From: Cellvibrio polysaccharolyticus | GTDB lineage: Bacteria > Pseudomonadota > Gammaproteobacteria > Pseudomonadales > Cellvibrionaceae | DNA: 64,000 nt | Direction of reading: 5' to 3' | Assembly (NCBI RefSeq): GCF_015182315.1 | Contig: NZ_PRDL01000001.1 | Span: forward strand, 2,976,001 to 3,040,000 | In this document: piece by piece, positions 43,121 to 52,100 of the stretch | Layout: every line of letters begins with the position of its first letter | How positions within the stretch are numbered: the first letter of the stretch is position 1 | Made by a program: the position numbers and the translations under genes | The notes under the pieces: generated by a model | What the model was told of the DNA's origin: nothing | Seen by the model: the letters and a program-made list of their open reading frames with translations, nothing else | Database searches by the model: none

Positions 43121-43924
43121 TTAAAGATTTTCCACATGACCGAGAGATTCCTCGGCATAGTGCTGCATATTGGCCGCTACATAAGCGAGGTATTCAGACT
43201 GGGTTTTCACCGCCTGCATATTTTCCCGCTTGCTAATACGCAGCTTTTCCATCGCACCGAAGGACACCGTAAAGGTGGAAACCACCTGCCCGCACTGCTC
43301 AACAAACAGCTCTGCCGAGAATGACAACCGACGGGGATTTTCCATTGAGGCTTCGTTAATAACGCAACGCAACACAGCACCCACCGGAAAGGTGTAATGG
43401 CTGTAACTGACTGATAACGCGCTAAGCACGAAGGAGTAATCAATACCGTTGGAAGGCAACAGGAAACGCTCGGTAACTGCCAACAGCGCCTGGCGAGTCG
43501 CTTCGATCAGGATCATGCCTTGTACGTGTTGACCGGTTTGATGGTCACTCATCAATTCACAATCCTCATCGATCAACAAATGCAACTCGTAGGTATCAGC
43601 CGTGCGTTGACGGGGTTCGGAAATCAGCGTGTTGGCCTGAACATGTTTGTGAGAAACACTGGATGCTGCCCGTTTAGGCAGGGCGTGCCACAAACTGAAA
43701 TCAAAACGGGCCAGATGAGGAGAGGTCGCCGCCTCCTCCAGCAAACGCTTCACTGTGCTATCGCCCAAACCCTGGCCTGGTACGAGGATGGTGACATCCT
43801 GCCCGGGCAGCATCTGGATGGACAAACTTAACAGACCGCGCAGCTGGGATACGGTAATAGCATCTTTGCCCTGAATGTAAGCTGCAAATTTATCGCCAAC
43901 GACCAAAAGAATACGATTGTTCAT
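43121..43924 (-). CDS. AfsA-like hotdog protein (A-factor / gamma-butyrolactone biosynthesis family)
   Basis: 267 residues from ATG 43924 (GAGGT eight bases upstream). Residues about 1-105 (RILLVVGDKFAAYIQGKDAI, DVTILVPGQGLGDSTVKRL) are a Rossmann-like segment I do not recognise. Residues about 110-250 are one AfsA hotdog repeat: SHKHVQANTLISEP, then DHQTGQHVQGMILIEATRQA, the conserved helix of the fold. Streptomyces AfsA has two such repeats and condenses a beta-ketoacyl thioester with DHAP to start A-factor synthesis. In operon with a HAD phosphatase. The family call is good; the product is unknown. Confidence 0.8.
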   Translation of the reverse strand: MNNRILLVVGDKFAAYIQGKDAITVSQLRGLLSLSIQMLPGQDVTILVPGQGLGDSTVKRLLEEAATSPHLARFDFSLWHALPKRAASSVSHKHVQANTLISEPRQRTADTYELHLLIDEDCELMSDHQTGQHVQGMILIEATRQALLAVTERFLLPSNGIDYSFVLSALSVSYSHYTFPVGAVLRCVINEASMENPRRLSFSAELFVEQCGQVVSTFTVSFGAMEKLRISKRENMQAVKTQSEYLAYVAANMQHYAEESLGHVENL

Positions 43925-43949
43925 AATAAAAACCTCAAAAGAAAGAAAA

Positions 43950-44000
43950 GGTAATGTCATCATTACCGAAGGGAATTTGTCCGAATGGACATCCGGACAA
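43950..44000. promoter_or_regulatory. Candidate operator and leader hairpin of the AfsA-like gene
   Basis: Two palindromic elements lie upstream of the AfsA-like start. GGTAATG-TCAT-CATTACC (43950-43967) is a perfect 7-bp hairpin. TTGTCCG (43977-43983) and CGGACAA (43994-44000) form a 24-bp inverted repeat whose centre holds another GGACA, also giving TGTCC-GAAT-GGACA. A good shape for a TetR-type or similar dimeric regulator, but none is encoded nearby. Confidence 0.5.
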
Positions 44001-44053
44001 GGGTTGAAAGGCAACAGGCGAAGCCCTACTTCATAAAGAAAATGTGATGGGCG

Positions 44054-44082
44054 TTCACACTGGTGCCTTACAGATTTATACT
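44054..44082 (+). promoter_or_regulatory. Sigma-70-type promoter of the binding-protein gene
   Basis: TTCACA (44054-44059), 17-bp spacer, TATACT (44077-44082); each hexamer matches consensus at five of six positions. The leader to the ATG at 44218 would be about 130 bases. Confidence 0.65.
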
Positions 44083-44217
44083 GTCTTGTGTTATGCGTGA
44101 CCAGAATGATCGGGTGAACATTTCAGGGAATCACGGCAAAGGACGAATATCACGACAACCACTGAAAAATCGTTTTAAAACCGGCTCAAAACAGCCCTTT
44201 ATGCCCGAGTAACCGCA

Positions 44218-44991
44218 ATGAAAAAAACCAATTGGCAATCAAGCCGCCGCAACCTGCACCGCTCACTCACTCGCGGTCTGGCACCTTTCTTTATGGCCTG
44301 GGTCGCGGCCTCGGCCAGCGTTACCCAGGCTGCAGAAAATACCTTCTCGTTTATTTCTCTGGACGTAGCGCCATGGGCTTCCAAAAATCCGGTGACTGGT
44401 GAAAACGAAGGCGCCTTTGTTGAAATCGTCAAGGAAGTGGAAAGGCGTTTGCAGAAAGAAGTTGAAATCACCATCACGCCCCTGGCGCGTGTTGAAAGAG
44501 AACTGCAGGCCGGCACACGCGATTGCACTATCCTGATTTCGTTACCGGATGAGCTGGTGGTAAAAGGAAGCGTAGTGGCAACTCACGGAATCGGATTTAT
44601 TGCTCGCAAAGGGGTGCATATTCGCGAGTACAACGACATCAAACCCCTGAAGCTTTCAGTAATTCGCGGTGGACTGGTCAATGATGAATTCGATAATGAC
44701 GAGAATCTGCATAAAGAATTTGATACAGATTATTTGATGGGTCTACGCAAAGTAGCGCGTGGTCGTCTGGATGCGATTGTGGGTGCAATTCCAACACTGC
44801 AGTATCTGGCCGAACAGGAAGGCCTGAGTGACTCATTGGAAGCACCCTTCCCGGTATTGGAGGTTCCGCTGGTTTTTCAATGCTCGCGCAACTCACCCAA
44901 CCTCGATCAAATGGAAGCTATCGACAAAATTCTGGTGTCGATTAAAGAAGACGGCACACTGGAAAAAATCCAGAAGCAATATCACTTCTGA
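44218..44991 (+). CDS. Periplasmic solute-binding protein, family-3 type
   Basis: 257 residues with a long Arg-rich signal peptide (about 1-38, cleavage near TQA-AEN). The mature protein has the bilobal PBPb pattern: FVEIVKEVERRLQ, ITPLARVERELQAGTRDC, LARG-type helix in LRKVARGRLDAIVGAIPTLQ and the C-terminal VSIKEDGTLEKIQKQYHF. Amino-acid-binding proteins of ABC importers share this fold, but no permease or ATPase is near. A sensor kinase starts 75 bp downstream, so it may feed a signal to it. Confidence 0.82.
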   Translation: MKKTNWQSSRRNLHRSLTRGLAPFFMAWVAASASVTQAAENTFSFISLDVAPWASKNPVTGENEGAFVEIVKEVERRLQKEVEITITPLARVERELQAGTRDCTILISLPDELVVKGSVVATHGIGFIARKGVHIREYNDIKPLKLSVIRGGLVNDEFDNDENLHKEFDTDYLMGLRKVARGRLDAIVGAIPTLQYLAEQEGLSDSLEAPFPVLEVPLVFQCSRNSPNLDQMEAIDKILVSIKEDGTLEKIQKQYHF

Positions 44992-45001
44992 TTTGTTTAA
45001 C

Positions 45002-45030
45002 GGATGGAGCCTTCAAAAAAGGCTCCATCC
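45002..45030 (+). terminator. Intercistronic stem-loop (partial terminator or attenuator)
   Basis: GGATGGAGCC (45002-45011) and GGCTCCATCC (45021-45030) form a perfect 10-bp stem with a nine-base loop, followed by CTCTCTTACG rather than a T run. It lies between the binding-protein stop and the kinase start and would lower, not block, kinase expression. It also argues against the in-frame ATG at 45004, which lies in the stem. Confidence 0.6.
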
Positions 45031-45066
45031 CTCTCTTACGATAGCTTTGACGGATATACAAATAAA

Positions 45067-46641
45067 ATGCGTGTAATTGAACATAAGGATAATGTGATAT
45101 CCGCTATCAAAGGTCGCAGCATTGCCCGGCGACTGCTGGTTTATATTATCTTCTTCAGCTCTTTTATTACGCTGATCGCCACCAGCATTCAGTTATATAC
45201 CGACTTCAAACGCGACGTTAGCGTGATTGAAAGTCGCTTGAATGAAATTGAAAGTGGCTATCTCGCCAGCATCAGTGCCAGCTTGTGGAACATGGACGTT
45301 CGTCAGTTGGAGTTGCAAATGGACGGTATAAAACACCTTCCCGATATTCAATCCGTACGGGTTGAAGAAGCATCCGAACAATTTGCCAACCCTTTACAAT
45401 TGACCCGCGGCACGCCACTGACCATTCGCCAGATATCCCGTGAATACCCCATCATCCACCGGGTCAACGACGAAGACCGGATGATCGGCACCCTTTATGT
45501 TCAAGCCTCGCTGACCGAAGTATTTAAACGCTTATGGGAAAAAGTCATTGTGATTTTTTTCAGTCAGGGCGTTAAAACTTTTATCGTCTCGCTGTTTATT
45601 TTATGTATCGTCTACTATCTGGTCACCCGTCACCTTACCGATATTGCTCGCTATGTCCGTAAAGTTCAGGTGGAAGAAGACGGGCCACACCTGCAATTAC
45701 AGCGTAATGACAAGGCAGAAAATGATGAATTGGATGACGTTGTGCAAGCCTTTAACGGCATGATGTCCAATCTCAGAAAAGCCTATGAAGATCTCCGTCA
45801 AACCAACGCTCAGTTGGAAATTGACATCCTCGCCCGCAAGCGGGCAGAACAGGAAGTGCTTTATCTGAACAGTGTTCTCGAACAAAAAGTGCGCCAGAGA
45901 ACTGCTGAGCTCGAAGCTGCCAACAAAGAGCTGGCGGCATTTTCCTATTCTGTTTCACACGACTTGCGCGCGCCATTACGCCGCATTGAAGGTTTCCGCC
46001 GCATTCTTGCCGAAGATTATCAACAAACTATTGATGACAAAGGCCGCCATTATCTGTCGCGCATTGAAGCCGGCACCCATGAAATGGCGGATATGATTGA
46101 CAGTTTTCTGCGACTGTCGCGTACCACCCAGGGCGAAATGGACGTTAAGCGTTACAACATTTCCGAGATGATTTCCTTGATTATCAAAGGCTTCCAGGAG
46201 CGGGAGCCGGAACGTAAGGTGGAGCTGCGGATTGAACAGGAGGTTTATGCTGACGTCGATAAACGTTTCTTTGAGGTCATGCTCACCAATCTGGTGGACA
46301 ATGCCTGGAAGTACTCCCGCCAAAAAACAGTTACAGAAATTCGATTTGGTACACAACAGGAAGAAGGAGAATGTGTATATTATGTGTCAGACAACGGCGC
46401 AGGCTTTGACATGAATTATGCTGGTCGCCTGTTTAGCCCATTTGCGCGACTGCACAAAGCCGAGGAATTTGAAGGAACCGGCATAGGTCTCACCACCGTA
46501 CAACGTATTATTTCCCGTCATGGCGGTCAGGTTCGCGCCTCATCGGCACCGGGCGAGGGAGCAACATTTTATTTCACACTATGGACAAGGGAAAAGAACA
46601 GTGGCGACGGAAACCATACTGCTAGTGGAAGACAATCCTGA
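45067..46641 (+). CDS. Membrane sensor histidine kinase
   Basis: 524 residues from ATG 45067. TM1 about 20-42 (LLVYIIFFSSFITLIATSI), a periplasmic domain of about 115 residues, TM2 about 165-190 (FIVSLFILCIVYYLV), HAMP-like linker and coiled coil (about 195-300), HisKA with phospho-His in FSYSVSHDLRAPLRRIEGF, and HATPase with NLVDNAWKYS, VSDNGAGFD and GTGIGLTTV. The HisKA type is that of bacteriophytochrome-like kinases. It overlaps the response-regulator gene by 41 bp. Confidence 0.93.
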   Translation: MRVIEHKDNVISAIKGRSIARRLLVYIIFFSSFITLIATSIQLYTDFKRDVSVIESRLNEIESGYLASISASLWNMDVRQLELQMDGIKHLPDIQSVRVEEASEQFANPLQLTRGTPLTIRQISREYPIIHRVNDEDRMIGTLYVQASLTEVFKRLWEKVIVIFFSQGVKTFIVSLFILCIVYYLVTRHLTDIARYVRKVQVEEDGPHLQLQRNDKAENDELDDVVQAFNGMMSNLRKAYEDLRQTNAQLEIDILARKRAEQEVLYLNSVLEQKVRQRTAELEAANKELAAFSYSVSHDLRAPLRRIEGFRRILAEDYQQTIDDKGRHYLSRIEAGTHEMADMIDSFLRLSRTTQGEMDVKRYNISEMISLIIKGFQEREPERKVELRIEQEVYADVDKRFFEVMLTNLVDNAWKYSRQKTVTEIRFGTQQEEGECVYYVSDNGAGFDMNYAGRLFSPFARLHKAEEFEGTGIGLTTVQRIISRHGGQVRASSAPGEGATFYFTLWTREKNSGDGNHTASGRQS

Positions 46642-47077
46642 TGACATTGAGTTGGCGTTATTGGGGTTTTCGCGCAATAACCGCCAGGAAAACGGTAGCC
46701 ACTACTACGTAATTGAAGTGGCCCGTAACGGCGAAGAGGCGCTCGATTTTTTGTTTGCCCGGGGAAAATTCAGTGACCGCCCTGTGGGCAGTAACCCCAA
46801 TCTGATTCTGCTGGATGTCAATTTGCCGGGTATCAGTGGCCTTGAAGTGCTACAGGAAATTCGCAGCCACAGAAGTTACCAGCACACGCCGGTAGTTATT
46901 CTGACCACCTCGGATGAGACCTCGGATATTATTGAAGGCTATAACCTCGGGGTAAACAGCTATCTGCAAAAACCGGTCAGCTTCAATGCTTTTGTCGAGC
47001 TGCTGCAGCAAATCGGACAGTACTGGCTGAAAAATAATATTACGCCCCCTAAAAGTGCGCTGTCCGCATTGCGCTAA
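46601..47077 (+). CDS. Rcp1-type single-domain response regulator
   Basis: 158 residues from GTG 46601 (AAGGGAA upstream), inside the end of the kinase gene. A stand-alone receiver: acidic pair in LLVEDNPDDIELAL, phospho-Asp in LILLDVNLPGISG, Thr in VVILTTSD and Lys in YLQKPVS. The long loop between strands 2 and 3 (ARGKFSDRPVGSNPN) is typical of regulators paired with phytochrome-like kinases. No output domain, so it must pass the signal by contact or phosphorelay. Converges with the hvfC-like gene with a 4-bp overlap. Confidence 0.92.
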   Translation: MATETILLVEDNPDDIELALLGFSRNNRQENGSHYYVIEVARNGEEALDFLFARGKFSDRPVGSNPNLILLDVNLPGISGLEVLQEIRSHRSYQHTPVVILTTSDETSDIIEGYNLGVNSYLQKPVSFNAFVELLQQIGQYWLKNNITPPKSALSALR

Positions 47078-47829
47078 AAGTCATCGCCTGCATCACCAAC
47101 GATTTCTTCAGCCCATAAATATTGCAAAACCGCTCTTCCCTGTTGCTGCAGGTAATCCATCTCTGAATGGGGAAGTGCCACCCTCAGATTCTGCACAATT
47201 TGCTCACCCGTCATTCCTCTCCCGGCGTGCAACATTTCCACCACAGCAAAGGCGAGCGGTGCCAACTCGACCCGTTTGATGGCGTAATCAGCGGTGCGCC
47301 ACAGTAATAAACAAACCGGAAACTCTCCAGCAGGCAAGGCCTCACCCGAACGCAATATGGCGTGTACCGGATACTCATACAATAATGGCCAGGCCAGGCT
47401 TGAGATACCCAGCCGGGTTTGAGCAAAAGAAAAATCAGATCCATTGGTGAAAGGCTGCTCGTCAGGCGCGATGGCCAGTGACATTTCTGCATTCTCGACA
47501 TGCATCAGCTCCGCCAGAAACGGACACAAGGGTTTCCAAAGATCGGCACGGGTTACAACAAACGCCATAAAGAAACGTCCGGCCTGATGAAAATAGGGAG
47601 TTGGGGAAGTTTCATTAGCCAGAAATTCCTCAATCAGTTGCTGCCACGCCGTTACCGGCAAAAAAGACCAGCACACCGGAAAGCTGCTTTCTATCATTGT
47701 CCGGTTGTTTTCATAAACCAGATGACGATAGAGTTGCCAGCCTGCCGCTTTCCCTTCGGGGATTTGTTGCGAATTTCCACCGCGCAGGTAGCGGGTAAAT
47801 TGCTGCTGACTTTTTTGGAAAGACAACAT
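47074..47829 (-). CDS. hvfC: HvfC/BufC-family protein (DUF2063), RiPP maturation partner
   Basis: 251 residues. The N-terminal DUF2063-type helical domain (SFQKSQQQFTRYLRGG, GWQLYRHLVYENNRTMIESS) is followed by a helical region with WPLLYEYPVHAI. In HvfABC/BufABC operons this is the partner of the MNIO enzyme and likely presents the leader peptide. Its ATG directly follows the hvfB-like stop (TAAATG). Confidence 0.85.
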   Translation of the reverse strand: MLSFQKSQQQFTRYLRGGNSQQIPEGKAAGWQLYRHLVYENNRTMIESSFPVCWSFLPVTAWQQLIEEFLANETSPTPYFHQAGRFFMAFVVTRADLWKPLCPFLAELMHVENAEMSLAIAPDEQPFTNGSDFSFAQTRLGISSLAWPLLYEYPVHAILRSGEALPAGEFPVCLLLWRTADYAIKRVELAPLAFAVVEMLHAGRGMTGEQIVQNLRVALPHSEMDYLQQQGRAVLQYLWAEEIVGDAGDDF

Positions 47830-48717
47830 TTAACGCACCGCCCGCCGGGTGTGGATCGACGTTGCAAAATGACTATTCTGATAACCGCGAATGAGCGTGA
47901 GTTCAGCCAACAAATCCTCAATGGGCGGAATATTAAAATCCCTCTCCAGCAGCGTCGGTTTCACACCCGATAATTGATAGGCCGATTCAAGCAAGGACCA
48001 GACCGGAGCAATTACCGGGGTACCGTGAGAATCAATACACAGTGTTTCAGATTCCCGAAAGTGACCGGCGATATGAAAGCCGGAAATACGCTGTTGTGGC
48101 AGCATGGCAAGAAAGGAAACGGGGTCGTATTGGTGATTGATGCTGTTAACAAACAGGTTATTAACATCCAGCAAAATATCGCAGTCAGCGCGTTCAACAA
48201 CCGCGACGATAAAATCAATTTCCGACATTTCATGACCCGGATCGCTGTACCAGGAAGGGTTCTCCAGCGCAATTTTCCGCCCCAACATATCCTGCGCCTG
48301 GCGGATACGGTTACTGACGTAAGCAACTGCATCTTCCGTGAAAGGAATTGGCAGCAGATCATAAAGATGCCCGGCATCGCTGCAAAAGCTCAAATGTTCC
48401 GAGTAATAACTGATGTGGTAGCGATCCAGAAACTGACGAATATTCCGTAACAATTCCAGATCCAGGGGCGCGGAAGATCCAATAGAAAGTGACAGGCCAT
48501 GGCAACTGAGAGGATAGTGTTCGGCAAGCGCGGACAACTTTTTCCCCTGAAGCCCGCCAATACCTATCCAGTTTTCCGGCGCCAGTTCAAGAAAATCCGG
48601 CGCATCCGGCTTGTCTGCGTTCGCCAATAATTCGTCCATCAAACTGCGGCGTAAGCCTAACCCTGCACCGCAAAAAGCTGCTTGATTACGGGCAAAAGCT
48701 GCATCATTGGGCACCGC
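47830..48717 (-). CDS. hvfB: MNIO-family (DUF692) multinuclear iron oxidase, HvfB/BufB type
   Basis: 295 residues from GTG 48717, which has GAAGG seven bases upstream; TTG at 48732 is the alternative. DUF692 landmarks: GAGLGLRRSLMDELL, FLELAPENWIGIGG, HGLSLSIGS, YYSEHLSFC, ALENPSWYSD, LLDVNNLFVNSINH and GFHIAGHF, which carry the His/Glu/Asp/Asn iron ligands. These enzymes oxidise Cys residues in precursor peptides to oxazolone/thioamide or related groups that bind metal. It overlaps the precursor gene by 14 bp. Confidence 0.92.
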   Translation of the reverse strand, partial: AVPNDAAFARNQAAFCGAGLGLRRSLMDELLANADKPDAPDFLELAPENWIGIGGLQGKKLSALAEHYPLSCHGLSLSIGSSAPLDLELLRNIRQFLDRYHISYYSEHLSFCSDAGHLYDLLPIPFTEDAVAYVSNRIRQAQDMLGRKIALENPSWYSDPGHEMSEIDFIVAVVERADCDILLDVNNLFVNSINHQYDPVSFLAMLPQQRISGFHIAGHFRESETLCIDSHGTPVIAPVWSLLESAYQLSGVKPTLLERDFNIPPIEDLLAELTLIRGYQNSHFATSIHTRRAVR

Positions 48718-49039
48718 ATTTACCTTCAACACACTTGCCCTCGGCGCACTTACCTTCCGGGTTACGAACCGTGTCTGGAGAGGTTACGGCCTTGCCGGCG
48801 GGTGCAGATGTGGCGCAAACGCCTTCGCCACATTGACCATCGGCTGGCGCTTTTGCTGCACATTTGCCTTCGGCGCAGCGGCCCTCGGCACAATGCTTTT
48901 CAGGCGCACTGACCGGTGCACTGGAAACCGATGAAGTGTGTGATGTTTGCTGCGCAGCAACCGCCGCAGGAAATAGAGTTGTCGTAAAAAAAGCTGCACC
49001 CAGAGCAGCAGAGAGCGGTGTTACAGGCTTCTTATTCAT
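48704..49039 (-). CDS. hvfA: HvfA/BufA-type cysteine-rich RiPP metallophore precursor
   Basis: 111 residues from ATG 49039 with a secretory signal (about 1-29, LGAAFFTTTLFPAAVAA). The remainder is low-complexity with eight Cys, six in EGxC repeats (AEGRC, AEGKC, GEGVC, PEGKC, AEGKC, VEGKC), ending KCGAQ. This EGKC pattern next to an MNIO enzyme is the mark of bufferin/HvfA copper-binding RiPPs made under metal stress. The Sec signal doubles as leader peptide. Upstream in-frame ATGs (49078, 49051) are less likely. I could not define a metal-responsive promoter. Confidence 0.88.
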   Translation of the reverse strand: MNKKPVTPLSAALGAAFFTTTLFPAAVAAQQTSHTSSVSSAPVSAPEKHCAEGRCAEGKCAAKAPADGQCGEGVCATSAPAGKAVTSPDTVRNPEGKCAEGKCVEGKCGAQ

Positions 49040-49121
49040 TATTGGACCCGCCATGATGAGGTAGCTGAAAATTAGCATATCATCATGGCGGCTACCAGCG
49101 GCCCGATTAACAGAACGTCAA

Positions 49122-52100
49122 TTAACGACTGTAATCCTTTACATTTTGCCAGAGCTTTTCCAGACGCTTTGAGGAGATGGGAAAACGGGTTTTCAGCGTC
49201 TGGGCAAACAGGGAGATACGCAACTCCTCCAAGGCCCAGCGATATTCCAGCAAGTGCGGGTTGTAAACCAGCTCATAAGCGCCCTCTTTTTCCAGCCAGT
49301 CGTCCAGACGCTGACGAGCGTTGCTCAGCTCGGCAATCGTCAGCCGATCTTTTTGCGGGTTAAGAATGGCCTTTTCGAGACGCGCCTGAATGCCTTTCAA
49401 ATAACGTGAATATTGCTCCAGCCACTCAAACGGTGTGTCATAAACGGTGCCGGGGTAAAACAGCTGGTTCAATTGGTTGTTGATGTCACTCAACGTAAAT
49501 GCCAGTTCAATACGATTTTTCAGTTGCTTCAGCTGTTTACGCACCTCGACCAATAAACGCAGCGCGCCCAACAACTGCGACGCCAGTTCCTGCGCGGTAA
49601 CAATCAGTTTTTCCTGCGCGGTCGCTGCGCATTGTTCAAAGTCATGGCGAGACAAAGGCAAGCGACTGATATCCGACAACGCCAGGTGCACAATACTCGC
49701 GATAATCAACTCATCAGCAACCTCTTCGCGCCGCCCCATATTGGCCACGGTCAGCGCGAGTTCCTGCCCTTTTAACAATTCCTTTTGCAGATATTTCACC
49801 GGCTGTTTCAAGTCCAGTGCGATCAGGCGTGCAATTCCCCGACGGGACAATACCGTAGCCTGCAGCGGATTATCAATAATTTGCAGCGCTACACTGTCAC
49901 GCTTGTCGACCAATGCCGCATAGGCGCGAATATTGATGCCGCTGCGACGCAAGGTGACGACCGGTTCAAAGGTCGAAAAATCCCAGCTTTCTATTCCATC
50001 ACGTTCGATGGTGGTGGCTGCCGATTGGATATTTTGCTGCACCTGTGCCCGGTATTGTTCACGCAGCTCGGCCAGATTTCGCTGCGAAGCGATGGTTTTG
50101 CCTTTGTCGTCAACCACTTTGATATTGAAACGATAGTAATCATCCACCTGGTCAACCGACCACTGCTCCAGTGGAATATCAATACCCTTTTGCCGCTTCA
50201 ACTGATGCGCCAGGGCTTCTGTCAGCGAAATGTTATCCACTGACATCGCCAATAACGCTTTATCCACGACATCAGGAACTGGCACAAAATGTTTGCGCAA
50301 GGTTTTGGGTAAAGCTTTCACCAAAGCAATGCATTTTTCGCGCAACATGCCCGGCACCAGCCACTCCAGACGGTGCTCCGGCACCTCATGCAAAACACTG
50401 ACCGGTACATGAATACTCACACCATCGTCCTGGTGACCCGGTTCAAAGTGATAGCTCAACGGAAACACCATACCGCGCCATTCCAGCTCGGCAGGAAACT
50501 GCGCTTCGGTAACATCGTCAGCGCCGTGGCGCATCAGATGATGACGTTCAATAAACAACAATTGCGGATTTTTTTGTTCTTCGATTTTTCGCCAGGCTTC
50601 AAAACCGGCGAGGTTGATGACCTTTTCCGGAATGCGTTCCTCATAAAAATCAAACAGCACCTGTTCGTCTACCAGAATATCCCGGCGCCGGGATTTTTGT
50701 TCAAGGTCATCGAGATCCTTGAGCAGTTGTTGCTGGTGAGTGAAAAAATCATTCAGCGGATTTTTCTGGTGCTTGCGTTTGGGATGCTCTCCGTATTGCC
50801 CCTCAACCAGCGCCGCGCGAATAAATAACTCGCGGCACAATGCCGGGTCTACGTGGCTGTAACTGATGCGCCGCTTTTCTATCAGGGTAAGGCCGTAAAG
50901 CGCAACTTTTTCGTAGCCCATGACCTGACCGCTGCGCGCATCATAGTAAGGTTCGAAGTAATGCCGTTTAACCAGATGATCAGCTGCATCCAGCGCCCAC
51001 TCCGGCTCGATTTTGGCGACCTGATGCGCATAGAGTTTTGACGTTTCAATCAGCTCTGCAGCCATCAGCCACTTGGGTGTTTTCTTTGCCTGGGTGGAAC
51101 CCGGAAAAATGGCAAAACGGCGATTTCTCGCCCCCAGGTACTCACGCGCTTCAATATTAAAACCGAGATTACCCAACAGACCGGTGAGCAGTGCTTTATG
51201 CACCGATTCATAATTGGCCGGTTCCTGGTTTTCTTTTAAATCGAGATTTTTTAACAACAGTTTTAATTGGTGATGAATGTCTCGCCATTCACGCCAGCGC
51301 AAATAGGAAATAAATTCTTTTTTGCAAAGTTTGCGCAGTTGATTTTGCGATAGTTGTTGCCGCTGTTCTTCGAGATAATTCCATAGGCTCACGTAAGCCA
51401 GAAAATCGGAATTTTCGACGCGGAAACGCGCGTGTTGCTGATCCGCCTGGGTTTGTTTATCGGCCGGGCGTTCACGCGGGTCTTGCACCGAGAGCGCACT
51501 GACAATCAATAGCACTTCACTGACACAACCCAAAGCACCGGCGGCAAGCAACATTCGCGCTAAACGCGGATCCACCGTGACTTGAGCCAGTTTTTGCCCG
51601 ACCGGTGTAAGACGTTGTTGCGGGTTGACCGCCTGTAATTCTTCGAGCAGTTTGAAACCGTCGTTAATAAGGCGGTGATCCGGCGCATCGAGAAACGGAA
51701 AGGCTTCAATATCGCCCATACGCATTTGCAACATTTGCAAAATAACGGCGGCAAGGTTGGTACGCAAAATTTCAGCGTCGGTAAATTCCGACCGGGAAAG
51801 AAAATCGTCTTCGCTGTAAAGACGAATACAGATGCCTTCACTGACCCGCCCACAGCGCCCTTTGCGCTGATTGGCACTAGCCTGCGATACCGGTTCAATC
51901 GGCAAGCGTTGAACTTTGGTGCGATAACTGTAGCGACTGATACGTGCGTAGCCGGGATCAATCACATAGCGAATACCCGGCACGGTGATCGATGTTTCTG
52001 CCACGTTGGTCGCCAGCACAATCCGCCGACCGGTGTGTGCGGAGAATACCCGTTGTTGCTCCGCCATACTCAGCCGGGCGTAAAACGGCAACACATCCAG

